Below, one piece after another: positions 36,055-44,689 of a stretch of DNA of 59,752 bases. The position numbers and the translations under genes are program-made. Positions within the stretch are counted from its first letter, which is position 1. Each line of letters begins with the position of its first letter. The stretch is taken from positions 1 through 59,752 of the forward strand of contig CAIOCZ010000142.1 of assembly GCA_903856805.1 (NCBI GenBank), read 5' to 3'. The notes under the pieces were generated by a model. That model saw nothing but the letters and a program-made list of their open reading frames with translations. It had not been told where the DNA came from and did no database searches. The stretch is from an uncultured cyanobacterium (lineage in GTDB: Bacteria > Cyanobacteriota > Cyanobacteriia > PCC-6307 > Cyanobiaceae).

Positions 36055-36708
36055 GTTGCGGATGACTAGCTCGGGATGGATCGACCGGCATTGCTCGCCT
36101 CGCTGACGGGATGAATTGTCCCCCCAAGGCTTCCTGCATAAAAGTTGGAATCATGCTGTGGCGACGGCCCATGTGGACGGCCTATTTCCGTTGTTGCTGG
36201 AGTAGGAAGGTCCGTTTTAATTTATCGCCGATAAAATGAATTATTTGCGTGGTGCAGTACGGGAAAGCAGTTCGGAGAGTCTTGGTTGTTATGGATATCT
36301 TTCCCATGAAAATCTGGCAATTCCACTCTGTTCCAGTCTGAGCGGATTGGTCGCTACCTCTACAGTCCCGTGCCTTTGGGTGCTCGATATCTTGGTGGTT
36401 GGGCTCAAAAATAAGATTGGAATGTCTTAAAGTCGGCGCCAAAAGCGTTGCTGATTTTAGACTTGCAGGAATTCTATATTTGAATTCGTACGAAAATTGC
36501 TTTAGGCGTATGGCCTAGATCTCTTGGATTATGGCGTTGAGTGCTTGCCTTGGATTGATGCAGTGTGCCTATTGCAATCACAAAGTAAAGACTCTAAATG
36601 GATCGACAATGAGTTGCATTTGTGCGTTATTGGATTTTTCTTTGAGGGGTTTATGGCTAAGCGCATAAGCTCTTATCCCTAATTCTTGGGGCCGGAATGT
36701 TGTGCTTG

Positions 36709-37755
36709 TCAGCGCTGAAACCGACGTTGGTGCCATTGCCAGGCATGGTCGATAATCGTGCTCAGTTCGGGATAGCGTGGTCTCCAGCCAAGTTCTTGGC
36801 GGGCTTTGTCGGCACTGGCGACGAGTTGGGCCGGGTCCCCCTCTCGTCGTTTAGCGACGTGGGCTAGAAGACCACGGCCCGTGACGGATTTGGCTGTTTC
36901 AATGACTTGCTGAACTGAGTATCCAGTGCCGTTGCCAAGATTGTAGATTAGGGGTGCGCCAATCGGTTCTTCCCGCTCCCTCAGGCGTAGAAGACGCTCT
37001 AGTCCAAGTACGTGGGCGTCGGCAAGATCGCAAACATGGATATAATCCCTGATGCAGGTTCCGTCTGGCGTTGGATAGTCATCGCCAAAGATTTGCAGGT
37101 AGGGTTCTCGGCCGCTCATCACGTCGAGAACGCGTGGGATCAGGTGGGTTTCTGGGTCATGATCTTCACCTAGATCGCCAGCCGGATCGGCACCGGCAGC
37201 GTTGAAATAGCGAAAAATAACACTGGGAAGACCGTAGGCCGCGCTAAAGTCTTTGAGTAGATGTTCCACCATCCACTTACTCCGACCGTAGGGATTAATC
37301 GGAGCTTGGGGATGGAATTCGGTCATCGGCACTTCTTGGGGAACGCCGTAGGTGGCACAGGTGGACGAGAACACAATCGGAATTGGCCGCTTGCTGGCCA
37401 CTAACGCTTCAAGAAGGCAGAGTGTATCGCCTAGATTATTGCGGTAATACTTGGCGGGGTCACTCACCGATTCGCCGACATAAGCATAGGCGGCAAAATG
37501 GAGTACGGCTTCTATGGGTTTGCTTTCGTGGGCTGTCCCAATAAGATTGGGATGGCGACCCCGCAGAATGGCTTCCAGGACTTCTCGATCGCCAACCTGG
37601 CCCACCACCAAGGGGACTCCCAGCACTTGCTCAATAATCTCTGCATGGCCGTACACCAAGTTGTCCAGAACGACCACTTGGTGCCCCGCTTGATCGAGGG
37701 CGCGAACACAATGACTGCCGATGTAACCGGCTCCTCCTGTGACCAGAATCCTCAA
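36709..37755 (-). CDS. galE: UDP-glucose 4-epimerase
   Basis: Interconverts UDP-glucose and UDP-galactose, feeding galactose into the polymer. The protein has 348 residues: TGGAGYIGS at 6-14, the NAD-binding core, Ser131 region FSSTCATYG, and catalytic Tyr156/Lys160 in NPYGRSKWM. Length is normal. The start is TTG at 37755, which overlaps the fcl stop TGA (TTGA), so it is translationally coupled and probably weaker than an ATG. It is the last gene of the gmd-fcl-galE set, before the 1.4-kb gap. Confidence 0.95.
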   Translation of the reverse strand: MRILVTGGAGYIGSHCVRALDQAGHQVVVLDNLVYGHAEIIEQVLGVPLVVGQVGDREVLEAILRGRHPNLIGTAHESKPIEAVLHFAAYAYVGESVSDPAKYYRNNLGDTLCLLEALVASKRPIPIVFSSTCATYGVPQEVPMTEFHPQAPINPYGRSKWMVEHLLKDFSAAYGLPSVIFRYFNAAGADPAGDLGEDHDPETHLIPRVLDVMSGREPYLQIFGDDYPTPDGTCIRDYIHVCDLADAHVLGLERLLRLREREEPIGAPLIYNLGNGTGYSVQQVIETAKSVTGRGLLAHVAKRREGDPAQLVASADKARQELGWRPRYPELSTIIDHAWQWHQRRFQR

Positions 37756-38726
37756 AGCCGTACCCCCTGACCATCGCGGTATTGATGTTGAAATTCTGCC
37801 ACAGTGCTGACCAGGCCCTGTTCAAGAGGAATGCTCGACTGCCATCCCAAAGCCTTTAGCCGGCCGACATCTAGAAGTTTGCGGGGGGTGCCATCCGGCT
37901 TGCTTGTGTCCCAAGCAATAGTGCCATCAAAGCCCACGGCAGAGGCCACCTGCTCGGCAAGGTCCTTGATGGTCACATCGTTGCCGGTCCCAACATTGAG
38001 ATAGTGGAGTTGATCGCTCGTCGGTTGCCATTGTTCCAGGCAGAAGACGGCGGCATCGGCTAAGTCGTCGACATGGAGAAATTCACGTCTGGGGCTGCCA
38101 GTCCCCCAGCAGGTCACCGAGGCTGCACCAGCATCGCGGGCTTCCTGGAAGCGGCGAATGAGGGCGGGCAGAACGTGGCTATTGGTGGGATGATAATTGT
38201 CTCCAGGGCCGTAAAGATTGGTCGGCATCAGGCTGATGGCATCAAAGCCGTGCTGGGCGCGCAATGCTCGGCAAAGTTGGATGCCAGTGATCTTGGCAAT
38301 TGCATACCATTCATTCGTGGGCTCTAGGGCGCCTGTGAGTAAGGACTCCTCCCGAATTGGTTGGGGGGCAAACTTGGGATAAATGCAACTACTGCCAAGA
38401 AATAGGAGCCGACGACAACCTTGAAGCCAGGCATTTTCGATGACGTTCTGTTGAATTTTTAGGTTTTCCAGTAAAAAATCCGCCGGGTAGCTTGCATTGG
38501 CCAGAATGCCACCCACCTTCGCGGCGGCAAGAACCACCACGTCTGGCTTGTGGGATGAAAACCAGGATTTAACCGCGTCGGCGTCCGTGAGGTCCAGATC
38601 CTTATGGCTTGCTGTGATTAGGTTGGTGTACCCACCTTGTATAAGGCGGCGCTGAATGGCCGAACCTGCCATCCCGCGATGTCCGGCTACAAAAATACGA
38701 TCACTCTGCGCAATAAGGCCAGCCAT
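37752..38726 (-). CDS. fcl: GDP-L-fucose synthase
   Basis: Epimerises and reduces GDP-4-keto-6-deoxymannose, made by Gmd, to GDP-L-fucose. The 324-residue protein has the family opening FVAGHRGMAGSAI, the VVVLAAAKVGGI block, FLGSSCIYP and the catalytic Tyr/Lys in EWYAIAKITG. A TTG one codon upstream (38729) also exists, but ATG 38726 shares one base with the gmd stop (TGATG) and is preferred. It supplies activated fucose to the glycosyltransferases of the locus. Confidence 0.96.
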   Translation of the reverse strand: MAGLIAQSDRIFVAGHRGMAGSAIQRRLIQGGYTNLITASHKDLDLTDADAVKSWFSSHKPDVVVLAAAKVGGILANASYPADFLLENLKIQQNVIENAWLQGCRRLLFLGSSCIYPKFAPQPIREESLLTGALEPTNEWYAIAKITGIQLCRALRAQHGFDAISLMPTNLYGPGDNYHPTNSHVLPALIRRFQEARDAGAASVTCWGTGSPRREFLHVDDLADAAVFCLEQWQPTSDQLHYLNVGTGNDVTIKDLAEQVASAVGFDGTIAWDTSKPDGTPRKLLDVGRLKALGWQSSIPLEQGLVSTVAEFQHQYRDGQGVRL

Positions 38727-39874
38727 CAACCTTGCTCCATGGCCTTGGGGTTGCTGGGTGGATTTTCCATCGAACCCACCACCGGGAACCCCTCTCTCCG
38801 CAGGATCGCTTCTTTGGCGGCTTCCTCCTTGTCGGCAGCCACCATCTCTGCCACGAGTTCTTCCAGGGTGGTGGTGGTACTCCAGCCTAATTTGGTCTTT
38901 GCTTTGGTTGGGTCGCCTAGGAGGGTTTCCACCTCTGCTGGGCGAAAATAGCGCCTATCAATTCGGACTACCGTATTTCCGTTGTCTGAACGTATACCGA
39001 TTTCTTCGATTCCTTGGCCTTGCCAGTTGATTGTTCCCCAGCCCAGTTCGGTGGCTGCCAACTCGATGAAGCGGCGGACGCTTTCTTGGCGGCCCGTCGC
39101 AATGACGAAGTCTTCAGGGGTGTCTTGTTGAAGCATGCGCCATTGCATTTCAACATAGTCACGGGCATGTCCCCAGTCGCGAAGGGAATCCAAATTGCCC
39201 ATATAAAGACATTGGTCGAGGCCGGCATCAATTCTTGCTAGGCCACGGGTTATTTTACGTGTGACGAATGTTTCCCCGCGACGGGGACTTTCGTGATTAA
39301 AGAGAATTCCGTTACAGGCATACATTCCATAGGATTCTCGATAGTTGATCGTGATCCAATAAGCATATAATTTTGCGACTCCGTAGGGGCTGCGTGGGTA
39401 GAATGGTGTTGACTCCTTTTGGGGGATTTCTTGGACTAGGCCATACAGTTCGGAGGTGGACGCTTGGTAGATGCGAGTCTTTTGGGTAAGTCCAAGAATC
39501 CTTACAGCCTCTAGGATGCGTAGGGTGCCGAGTGCGTCGCTGTTGGCGGTATATTCAGGACTTTCAAAGCTGACTGCAACATGGCTTTGGGCGCCAAGAT
39601 TGTAAATCTCATCTGGTTGAATTTGTTGAATAATTCGAATCAGGTTCGTGCTGTCTGTTAGGTCGCCGTAGTGGAGAACAAGGCGTGGATGACTTTCGTG
39701 CGGATCCTGATACAGATGATCAATGCGGTTGGTGTTGAAGCTGCTTGCTCGTCGCTTGATGCCGTGGACCACATAGCCTTTTTCCAGCAGCAGCTCCGCC
39801 AGGTAGGAGCCGTCTTGGCCTGTGATGCCTGTGATCAGAGCGACTTTTGCCATGGATTGGTGCTCAGCATTCAT
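38726..39874 (-). CDS. gmd: GDP-mannose 4,6-dehydratase
   Basis: First step of GDP-fucose synthesis: GDP-mannose to GDP-4-keto-6-deoxymannose. The SDR opening [20 protein letters not shown] lies just after the start. Further motifs are [32 protein letters not shown], and the catalytic [13 protein letters not shown] 39874 gives 382 residues; a second ATG at 39853 (MAKVALITG) would remove seven residues and is equally reasonable. It is separated by 40 bases from the small Cys-motif gene upstream and coupled to fcl. Confidence 0.96.
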   Translation of the reverse strand: MNAEHQSMAKVALITGITGQDGSYLAELLLEKGYVVHGIKRRASSFNTNRIDHLYQDPHESHPRLVLHYGDLTDSTNLIRIIQQIQPDEIYNLGAQSHVAVSFESPEYTANSDALGTLRILEAVRILGLTQKTRIYQASTSELYGLVQEIPQKESTPFYPRSPYGVAKLYAYWITINYRESYGMYACNGILFNHESPRRGETFVTRKITRGLARIDAGLDQCLYMGNLDSLRDWGHARDYVEMQWRMLQQDTPEDFVIATGRQESVRRFIELAATELGWGTINWQGQGIEEIGIRSDNGNTVVRIDRRYFRPAEVETLLGDPTKAKTKLGWSTTTTLEELVAEMVAADKEEAAKEAILRREGFPVVGSMENPPSNPKAMEQG

Positions 39875-39914
39875 TGTGGGATTCTAAACCTCGATCAAGA
39901 TGTCAACATCTGGA

Positions 39915-40382
39915 TCAGATGAAGCGGTACTGACGCATGCCAGTAACCCCGGTGGCTCTAGCGCTGCGACGGCTGAATTGACTGACGGTGGGATTGCCTT
40001 CAACTCTGATCACGCCTGAGGCATTCTCCCAGATTTCCCTGCTGACAGGCAAGATGGTGAATTCAAGCTTGTCATGGCGTTGAATGTGCCACCAAGTGGC
40101 ACTATTGCAAGCCTCGCACCAAAAGCACTCCAGCCACTCATTACTCAAAGGAAGGACTTGCTTATAGGCCGCCATCACTTCGTCTGCTTTCTTTCGACTC
40201 ATGCCTCGGAGCACGAGCTGCCCAGCTTCCGTTAGGTAAAGGTAATGTTTTGGTGAGACGCTGAGAATCTTATGCTCCGGATGCATCGGGCACATCAATT
40301 TGCGCCGCCGAGGGCGGCTACGTGATTTGGGTTCTTGCCCTTGGTCAATGCTTGCCAAAGGTAAATCTTGGCGGCTATGCAA
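39915..40382 (-). CDS. Small conserved-looking protein with Cys/His motifs
   Basis: A 155-residue protein of unknown function. After a basic, Arg-rich N-terminus come CPMHPEH and, about 60 residues later, CFWCEACNSATWWH: a set of Cys and His residues that could bind a zinc ion. The segment between them (LSVSPKHYLYLTEAGQLVLRGMS) looks like a compact alpha/beta or winged-helix unit. A shorter start just before CPMHPEH is possible. It precedes gmd on the same strand. Nothing shows that it belongs to polysaccharide synthesis; it could be a DNA- or RNA-binding regulator. Confidence 0.65.
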   Translation of the reverse strand: MHSRQDLPLASIDQGQEPKSRSRPRRRKLMCPMHPEHKILSVSPKHYLYLTEAGQLVLRGMSRKKADEVMAAYKQVLPLSNEWLECFWCEACNSATWWHIQRHDKLEFTILPVSREIWENASGVIRVEGNPTVSQFSRRSARATGVTGMRQYRFI

Positions 40383-40597
40383 GGCTTTGGAGTTGGTTTT
40401 GAGGGTTTCGGATTCGATCGTAGACTTTGGCTCGAGGGACTGATCGTTTGACTGACGAAAAATTTGCAGGGAAACGGGCCAAGGCGAGGCTAAACTTGAA
40501 AACTATTCAAGCACGGATCCAGCTCCTGGGCTGGACCCGGGTTTGATCGGATGACTATGAGCGCAGCCGGTAGGCTTGGATCCGGGCTAATTAAGTC

Positions 40598-41338
40598 TCA
40601 GTCGCGACGGTCTCCTCCGCCATTGAGTGCAATCACGAGACGCAGAATGAAGATGAACAGATTGATATAGGTTAGGTACATCCCAAGGGCGCCGGCAAGA
40701 TATTGATCATCGCTGTAGGTGCGCGGCATTGTGTAGAAATCGACAAATGCCGCTCCTACAAAAATCACGGTGCCAAAGCCAGCGATGAGCAACTCAAAGC
40801 CGCCGCCAGAGAAGATGCCAGGAGCAAACAGGCTGCCCACCACCTGGATGACCATGGCGATCACCAGGCCAAGAATGCCAAGGCCAACGGCCGCACCGAG
40901 GGCTTGTCCTACGTTGTCACTCATGCGGCGGCCCATGACCGACGCCGCCACGAAGGTGATGCCGGTCGCCAAGGCCGCCGTGCCAACAGCGCTAATGCCT
41001 GCTACAGAAACTGCGTAGCTCACGATGCCACTGAGGGTGAAACCGGTGAGCAGGCTGTAGGCGGTGAGTAGCGGCAGAGCCGCGCTGTTGTTGCCCTTGA
41101 TGGCCACGTTTTGGGCCACAAAGAACAGGATGAAGTTCCCGATCAACGCCACCCAGAACAGGGGCATGAACAGGGCCGCATTGCTGGCCATCAGGGAAAT
41201 TCCCCCCAGCACCCCAGCGGCCGTGAGCACCATGCCACCGCCTACGTAGGGCAAGGCTTTGTTGACCACGTTGGGGCCGACGAGGCCACCCCCTTGGGCT
41301 TCCCGAATTGCTTGTTGGAAGTTGCTGCTGGCCGGCAT
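40598..41338 (-). CDS. Bax inhibitor-1/YccA family membrane protein
   Basis: A 246-residue protein with seven predicted helices. It shows the family layout: N-terminal MPASSNFQQAIREAQ, a hydrophobic core with NSAALPLLTAYSLLTGFTLSGIV, and the C-terminal FGTVIFVGAAFVDFYTM. Members are calcium-leak or FtsH-interacting proteins in bacteria. The true start is ATG 41338; the frame upstream to 41620 overlaps phoH antisense to nothing useful and is dismissed. 215 bases without a gene separate it from the Cys-motif gene, and phoH lies upstream on the same strand. Confidence 0.88.
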   Translation of the reverse strand: MPASSNFQQAIREAQGGGLVGPNVVNKALPYVGGGMVLTAAGVLGGISLMASNAALFMPLFWVALIGNFILFFVAQNVAIKGNNSAALPLLTAYSLLTGFTLSGIVSYAVSVAGISAVGTAALATGITFVAASVMGRRMSDNVGQALGAAVGLGILGLVIAMVIQVVGSLFAPGIFSGGGFELLIAGFGTVIFVGAAFVDFYTMPRTYSDDQYLAGALGMYLTYINLFIFILRLVIALNGGGDRRD

Positions 41339-41444
41339 GGCGCAGGGTCCGGTGAACTTTGTCCATCCTGCCAGCGTTGGCTGGAGGTGGGGAGGGTGGG
41401 TGGTGCGGATCTCCCCATTCGTGATGAGGGCAGCAGAGGCGTGG

Positions 41445-42431
41445 TCAGCGGTGACGTCGCCGGCTGTTGTCAAGCTGGCCATAGGCCCGCACCAAGCGCT
41501 GGACCAGCGGATGGCGAACCACATCCTGCTCACTGAAGCGACAGATGGCGACCCCTTCCACCCCCTCCAGCACCTGGGCGGCCTCCTCAAGTCCACTGAG
41601 TTGGTCTGCCGGCAGATCAATCTGGGTGGTGTCTCCGGTAACGACCATCCGCGAATTGTCCCCTAGCCGGGTCAGTGCCATGCGCATTTGTGCACAGGTG
41701 GTGTTCTGGGCTTCATCCAGAATCACGAAGGAATCACTGAGGGTTCGACCACGCATATAGGCGAGGGGAGCCACCTCAATGATCCCTTTCTCCAGCAGTG
41801 CCGAGGTACGTTCCTGACCCATCAGAACATGCAGGGCGTCATAGAGGGGGCGTAGATAGGGATCCACTTTCTGTTGAAGATCTCCAGGAAGGAATCCCAA
41901 TCGCTCCCCCGCCTCCAAGGCAGGGCGGGTAAGGACAAGGCGTTCCACCTTGCGTTCCTGGAGATAGCGAACTGCCTGGATCGTGGCAAGAAAAGTCTTG
42001 CCAGTGCCCGCCGGGCCAATTGCAAGGGTGAGATCGTGGGTGTCGATCGCCTCGACGAAAGTCTTCTGCCTCTGGGTGCGGGCACGAAGGGGGCGGCCGT
42101 TGCGACCAGTCGCTAACACGGCAAGGTTGAGGGCCTGTTGATCTTGATGCTGCCCGGTATCGATCGCCCTTAGCGCATTTTGAAGATCGACAGGACTAAT
42201 TGAATCGCCTCTAACCCAGTAGGGCTTGAGAATTTCAAGTAAGGCCAAGCAACGTTGCTGTTGGACGGGCTTGCCCTTGATCACCAAGTCAAGCCCTCGC
42301 AACACCAAGTTGGTGCCTGTTCTATCTTCCAGAAGCCTCAAAATGGATTCCCCAGCACCGGCCAAAGCGATGGCTGCCGATGGATCTGGCAAGGCAAGGA
42401 GGAAAGTGTCGCTTGGAACAACTTCCCGCAT
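41445..42431 (-). CDS. phoH: PhoH-like ATPase
   Basis: A 328-residue protein with Walker A GPAGTGKTFL at 139-148 and Walker B FVILDEAQNTT. The VTGDTTQIDLP segment is typical of PhoH-type superfamily 1 helicase-like ATPases. The N-terminal 110 residues form the accessory domain. The protein is thought to act in RNA metabolism or phosphate-stress response. In many cyanobacteria phoH sits near rpsP and ffh, as here: its start is 53 bases from the rpsP stop. Confidence 0.93.
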   Translation of the reverse strand: MREVVPSDTFLLALPDPSAAIALAGAGESILRLLEDRTGTNLVLRGLDLVIKGKPVQQQRCLALLEILKPYWVRGDSISPVDLQNALRAIDTGQHQDQQALNLAVLATGRNGRPLRARTQRQKTFVEAIDTHDLTLAIGPAGTGKTFLATIQAVRYLQERKVERLVLTRPALEAGERLGFLPGDLQQKVDPYLRPLYDALHVLMGQERTSALLEKGIIEVAPLAYMRGRTLSDSFVILDEAQNTTCAQMRMALTRLGDNSRMVVTGDTTQIDLPADQLSGLEEAAQVLEGVEGVAICRFSEQDVVRHPLVQRLVRAYGQLDNSRRRHR

Positions 42432-42484
42432 GGAGCCCGGATTTTGGGCCGTCTGGTCGGATCCCGTATCTGGTGACAGGGTAA

Positions 42485-42928
42485 TCAGGCTTCAGTGGCG
42501 GCTGGTTCAGCGGCAGCGGCAGCTTCGGCAGCGCTCGCCGCTTCAGCGGCAGCCTTGGCTTCTGCCTCAGCTTTGGCTTCTGCCTCAGCGGCAGCCTTGG
42601 CTTCTGCCTCAGCTTTGGCTTCAGCGGCAGCGGCGGCTTCTCGGGCGACGGCCTGTTTGGCTTTACCGACGGTCTCCGCTGCACGGATCGTTTTTTCGAT
42701 CAAACCGCCTTTTTCCAGTAGGGAGCGAACCGAGTCCGTGGGCTGGGCGCCCTGGCTGAGCCGGGTGCGAATCGCCTCGGTGTCGAGCCGGGTTTCCTTG
42801 GTGCGAGGGTTGTAGAAGCCCAGTTCCTCAAGCGGACGACCGTCACGACGGGAGGTGCTGTTGGTGGCCACGAGGCGGAAGCTCGCTTCCCGCTTCTTAC
42901 CGAACCGCTTCAGGCGGAGCTTGATCAT
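42485..42928 (-). CDS. rpsP: 30S ribosomal protein S16 with Ala/Glu-rich extension
   Basis: Residues 1-80 are normal S16 ([20 protein letters not shown], the [15 protein letters not shown] segment), a primary component of the small subunit near the 16S 5' domain. From about residue 90 the protein continues with an Ala/Glu/Lys-rich tail that is built from a 14-residue period (42-base direct repeat at about 42543-42626). The tail brings the total to 147 residues against about 80-90 in most bacteria. It is likely a long helix; its purpose is unknown. It lies between ffh and phoH. Confidence 0.96.
   Translation of the reverse strand: MIKLRLKRFGKKREASFRLVATNSTSRRDGRPLEELGFYNPRTKETRLDTEAIRTRLSQGAQPTDSVRSLLEKGGLIEKTIRAAETVGKAKQAVAREAAAAAEAKAEAEAKAAAEAEAKAEAEAKAAAEAASAAEAAAAAEPAATEA
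42543..42626. repeat. 42-base tandem repeat in the S16 tail
   Basis: Two nearly perfect copies of a 42-base unit (starting at 42543 and 42585) encode the 14-residue Glu-Ala-Lys pattern of the S16 C-terminus. Partial copies continue to about 42650. The second copy diverges only at its end. Confidence 0.75.
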
Positions 42929-43004
42929 TGGGGCTGGGGCAGATAGGTCACGAAGAAACGAGTGTACCGGTTGAGGTGGGCCCCTTGGCTTGGTTGGAGA
43001 ACCG

Positions 43005-43040
43005 CTCTCCGCTGGGGCGCTAGGTCGCCCCAGCGGAGAG
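43005..43040. promoter_or_regulatory. Perfect 15-bp inverted repeat between ffh and rpsP
   Basis: Arms 43005-43019 and 43026-43040 are exact complements around the loop CTAGGT, giving a very stable GC-rich hairpin about 140 bases after the ffh stop and about 76 bases before the rpsP start. No T-run follows on the minus strand, so it may act as an RNA processing or attenuation structure, not as a classic intrinsic terminator. Confidence 0.65.
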
Positions 43041-43180
43041 AGTACCCAGGACTCTTCGGCCGCGTCTCCACGGGTGGGACGGGTGCCAACGGCTCAGGCA
43101 CGGCAGACGATGAGATCGGACTCAGCCGAGCCTCGATCACCTCCTGACGGCGCTGCAGGTGTTCGACCAGAACGGCTGGA

Positions 43181-44644
43181 TCAGAGTTCTCCAAAGCCCT
43201 TTCGCTTCTTGGCTGGTCGCGCCGGCCGCCGAGTGGGGGGCATTCCCCCCATCCCCGGCATTCCCATCCCCGGCATTCCCATGCCGGGCATTCCTCCCAT
43301 GCCAGGCATTCCCCCCATGCCGGGAAAACCAGGAAGGCCACCGCCCCTGGTCATTTGCTGCATGAAGCCACGCATCTTCTGAAAATCGGTGAGGACCTTG
43401 TCCACATCGGCTGGACTGTGGCCACTGCCACTGGCGATACGGCGACGGCGGTTGGGCTGGGCTGCTAAGAGTTCAGGCTGGCGGCGCTCGGCCTCCGTCA
43501 TGGAGGCGATCATGGCCTCAATGCGCTGCAACTGGGCTTCGCCCTGTTTGAGCATGCCGGAATCAATTTTGTTCATGCCCGGGATCATCTTCATCAGGCC
43601 CCCTAGGGAGCCCATGCGTTTGATCAGTCGCATCTGCTGCAGGAAATCGGTGAAGTCAAAGGAGGCTTCCTGCAATTTCTGTTGCATGCGGGCCACATCG
43701 GCCAGTTCCACCTCCTTCTGGGCTTTCTCCACCAGGGAGAGCACATCGCCCATGCCCAGGATGCGGCTGGCCATGCGTTCGGGATGGAAGGGCTGGAGGG
43801 CCTCCACCTTCTCGCCGGTGCCGATGAATTTGATCGGCGCCCCGCTCACCTTGCGGATCGACAGGGCGGCACCGCCACGGCTGTCGCCATCCAGCTTGGT
43901 GAGCACGGCGCCCGTGATGCCCACCTGCTCATGGAAGGCTCGGGTGAGCTCGGCTGCCTCCTGGCCGATCATGGAATCGACCACCAGCAGCACTTCATCC
44001 GGGGCCGCGATCTCGCGGATCCGGACCATTTCTTCCATCATTCCGGTATCGATTTGAAGCCGTCCGGCGGTATCGACCAGCACGGTGTCGAAGCCCTCCT
44101 GGCGTGCTTTGGCGATGCCGGCCGCGGCGATGGCCTCCGGAGTGGCCTCGGTGCCCAGGCTGAACACCTCCACCCCGATCTGCGCTCCCAGGGTCATCAG
44201 CTGGTCGATGGCCGCGGGCCGGTACACATCGGCTCCCACCAACAGCGGCCTGCGTCCCTGCTCCTTCAGGTGCAGCCCAAGCTTGGCCGTGGCGGTGGTC
44301 TTGCCGGCCCCCTGAAGTCCTGCCATCAAGACGACGGAGGGGGCGCCAGGCTTGCCTCCGGCGGCGAGGGGCGCATTCGCGCCTCCCATGGTGTCCACTA
44401 ACTGGGCATGCACCAGTTGGATGAATTTCTGGTCGGGGGTGATACCACGCACCACCTCAGACCCCAGCGCCTGACGACGCACATCCTCCACGAATTCCTT
44501 GACCACGGGCAGGCTGACGTCCGCCTCCAGCAGGGCTTTGCGCACCTCCTTGAGCGCAGCGTCGATGTTGCCTTCGGAGATCGCTGCTTGGCCTCGCAGG
44601 CTTTTGACGGCTGCTTCGAATCGTTGGGAAAGCTCGTCGAACAT
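43181..44644 (-). CDS. ffh: Signal recognition particle protein Ffh
   Basis: The SRP GTPase, 487 residues. The NG domain has GLQGAGKTTATAKL (about 109), VDTAGRLQ and TKLDGDSRGGAAL. The Met-rich M domain contains KRMGSLGGLMKMIPGMNKI and the RRRRIASGSG RNA-binding segment. The last 60 residues are an unusual Gly-Met-Pro stretch with many GMGGMPGM copies, ended by KKRKGFGEL. It targets nascent membrane proteins together with the SRP RNA and FtsY. The ARC6-like gene lies upstream, 45 bases away, and rpsP downstream. Confidence 0.96.
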   Translation of the reverse strand: MFDELSQRFEAAVKSLRGQAAISEGNIDAALKEVRKALLEADVSLPVVKEFVEDVRRQALGSEVVRGITPDQKFIQLVHAQLVDTMGGANAPLAAGGKPGAPSVVLMAGLQGAGKTTATAKLGLHLKEQGRRPLLVGADVYRPAAIDQLMTLGAQIGVEVFSLGTEATPEAIAAAGIAKARQEGFDTVLVDTAGRLQIDTGMMEEMVRIREIAAPDEVLLVVDSMIGQEAAELTRAFHEQVGITGAVLTKLDGDSRGGAALSIRKVSGAPIKFIGTGEKVEALQPFHPERMASRILGMGDVLSLVEKAQKEVELADVARMQQKLQEASFDFTDFLQQMRLIKRMGSLGGLMKMIPGMNKIDSGMLKQGEAQLQRIEAMIASMTEAERRQPELLAAQPNRRRRIASGSGHSPADVDKVLTDFQKMRGFMQQMTRGGGLPGFPGMGGMPGMGGMPGMGMPGMGMPGMGGMPPTRRPARPAKKRKGFGEL

Positions 44645-44689
44645 CAGCAGGGGGTGGGGGACAGGGCGGCAGGACGCAGGCAGGGGGGC

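Larger units (their letters stand above)
35289..36708. other. 1.4-kb gene-poor, AT-richer gap with possible gene remnants
   Basis: This is the longest stretch without a supported gene in the window. It must hold the end of the galE unit and the start of the glycosyltransferase unit. There is a run of ten G at 35577-35586. Two short plus-strand frames look like remnants of small proteins: GTG 35618 to TAA 35794 (58 codons) and a frame open after the TGA at 35893-35895, ending TAG at 36052-36054 (about 52 residues, charged C-terminus). Neither has a clear family, promoter or ribosome site. The part from 36200 to 36708 is AT-rich and shows nothing coding. I see no IS ends, tRNA or terminator of clear quality. 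Confidence 0.6.

Noticed and set aside
35963-36442. Two minus-strand frames of 69 and 86 codons in the gap
   Set aside because: No Shine-Dalgarno, motif or coding bias; the composition looks random.
40383-40597. Short inverted repeat TCCAGC/GCTGGA in the gap before the Bax inhibitor gene end
   Set aside because: Only 6 bp and no T-run; too weak to call a terminator.
42925-43341. 138-codon minus-strand frame reaching the rpsP start
   Set aside because: Its first half is the Ffh Gly-Met tail read out of frame, and the second half contains the 15-bp inverted repeat; it has no credible start of its own.
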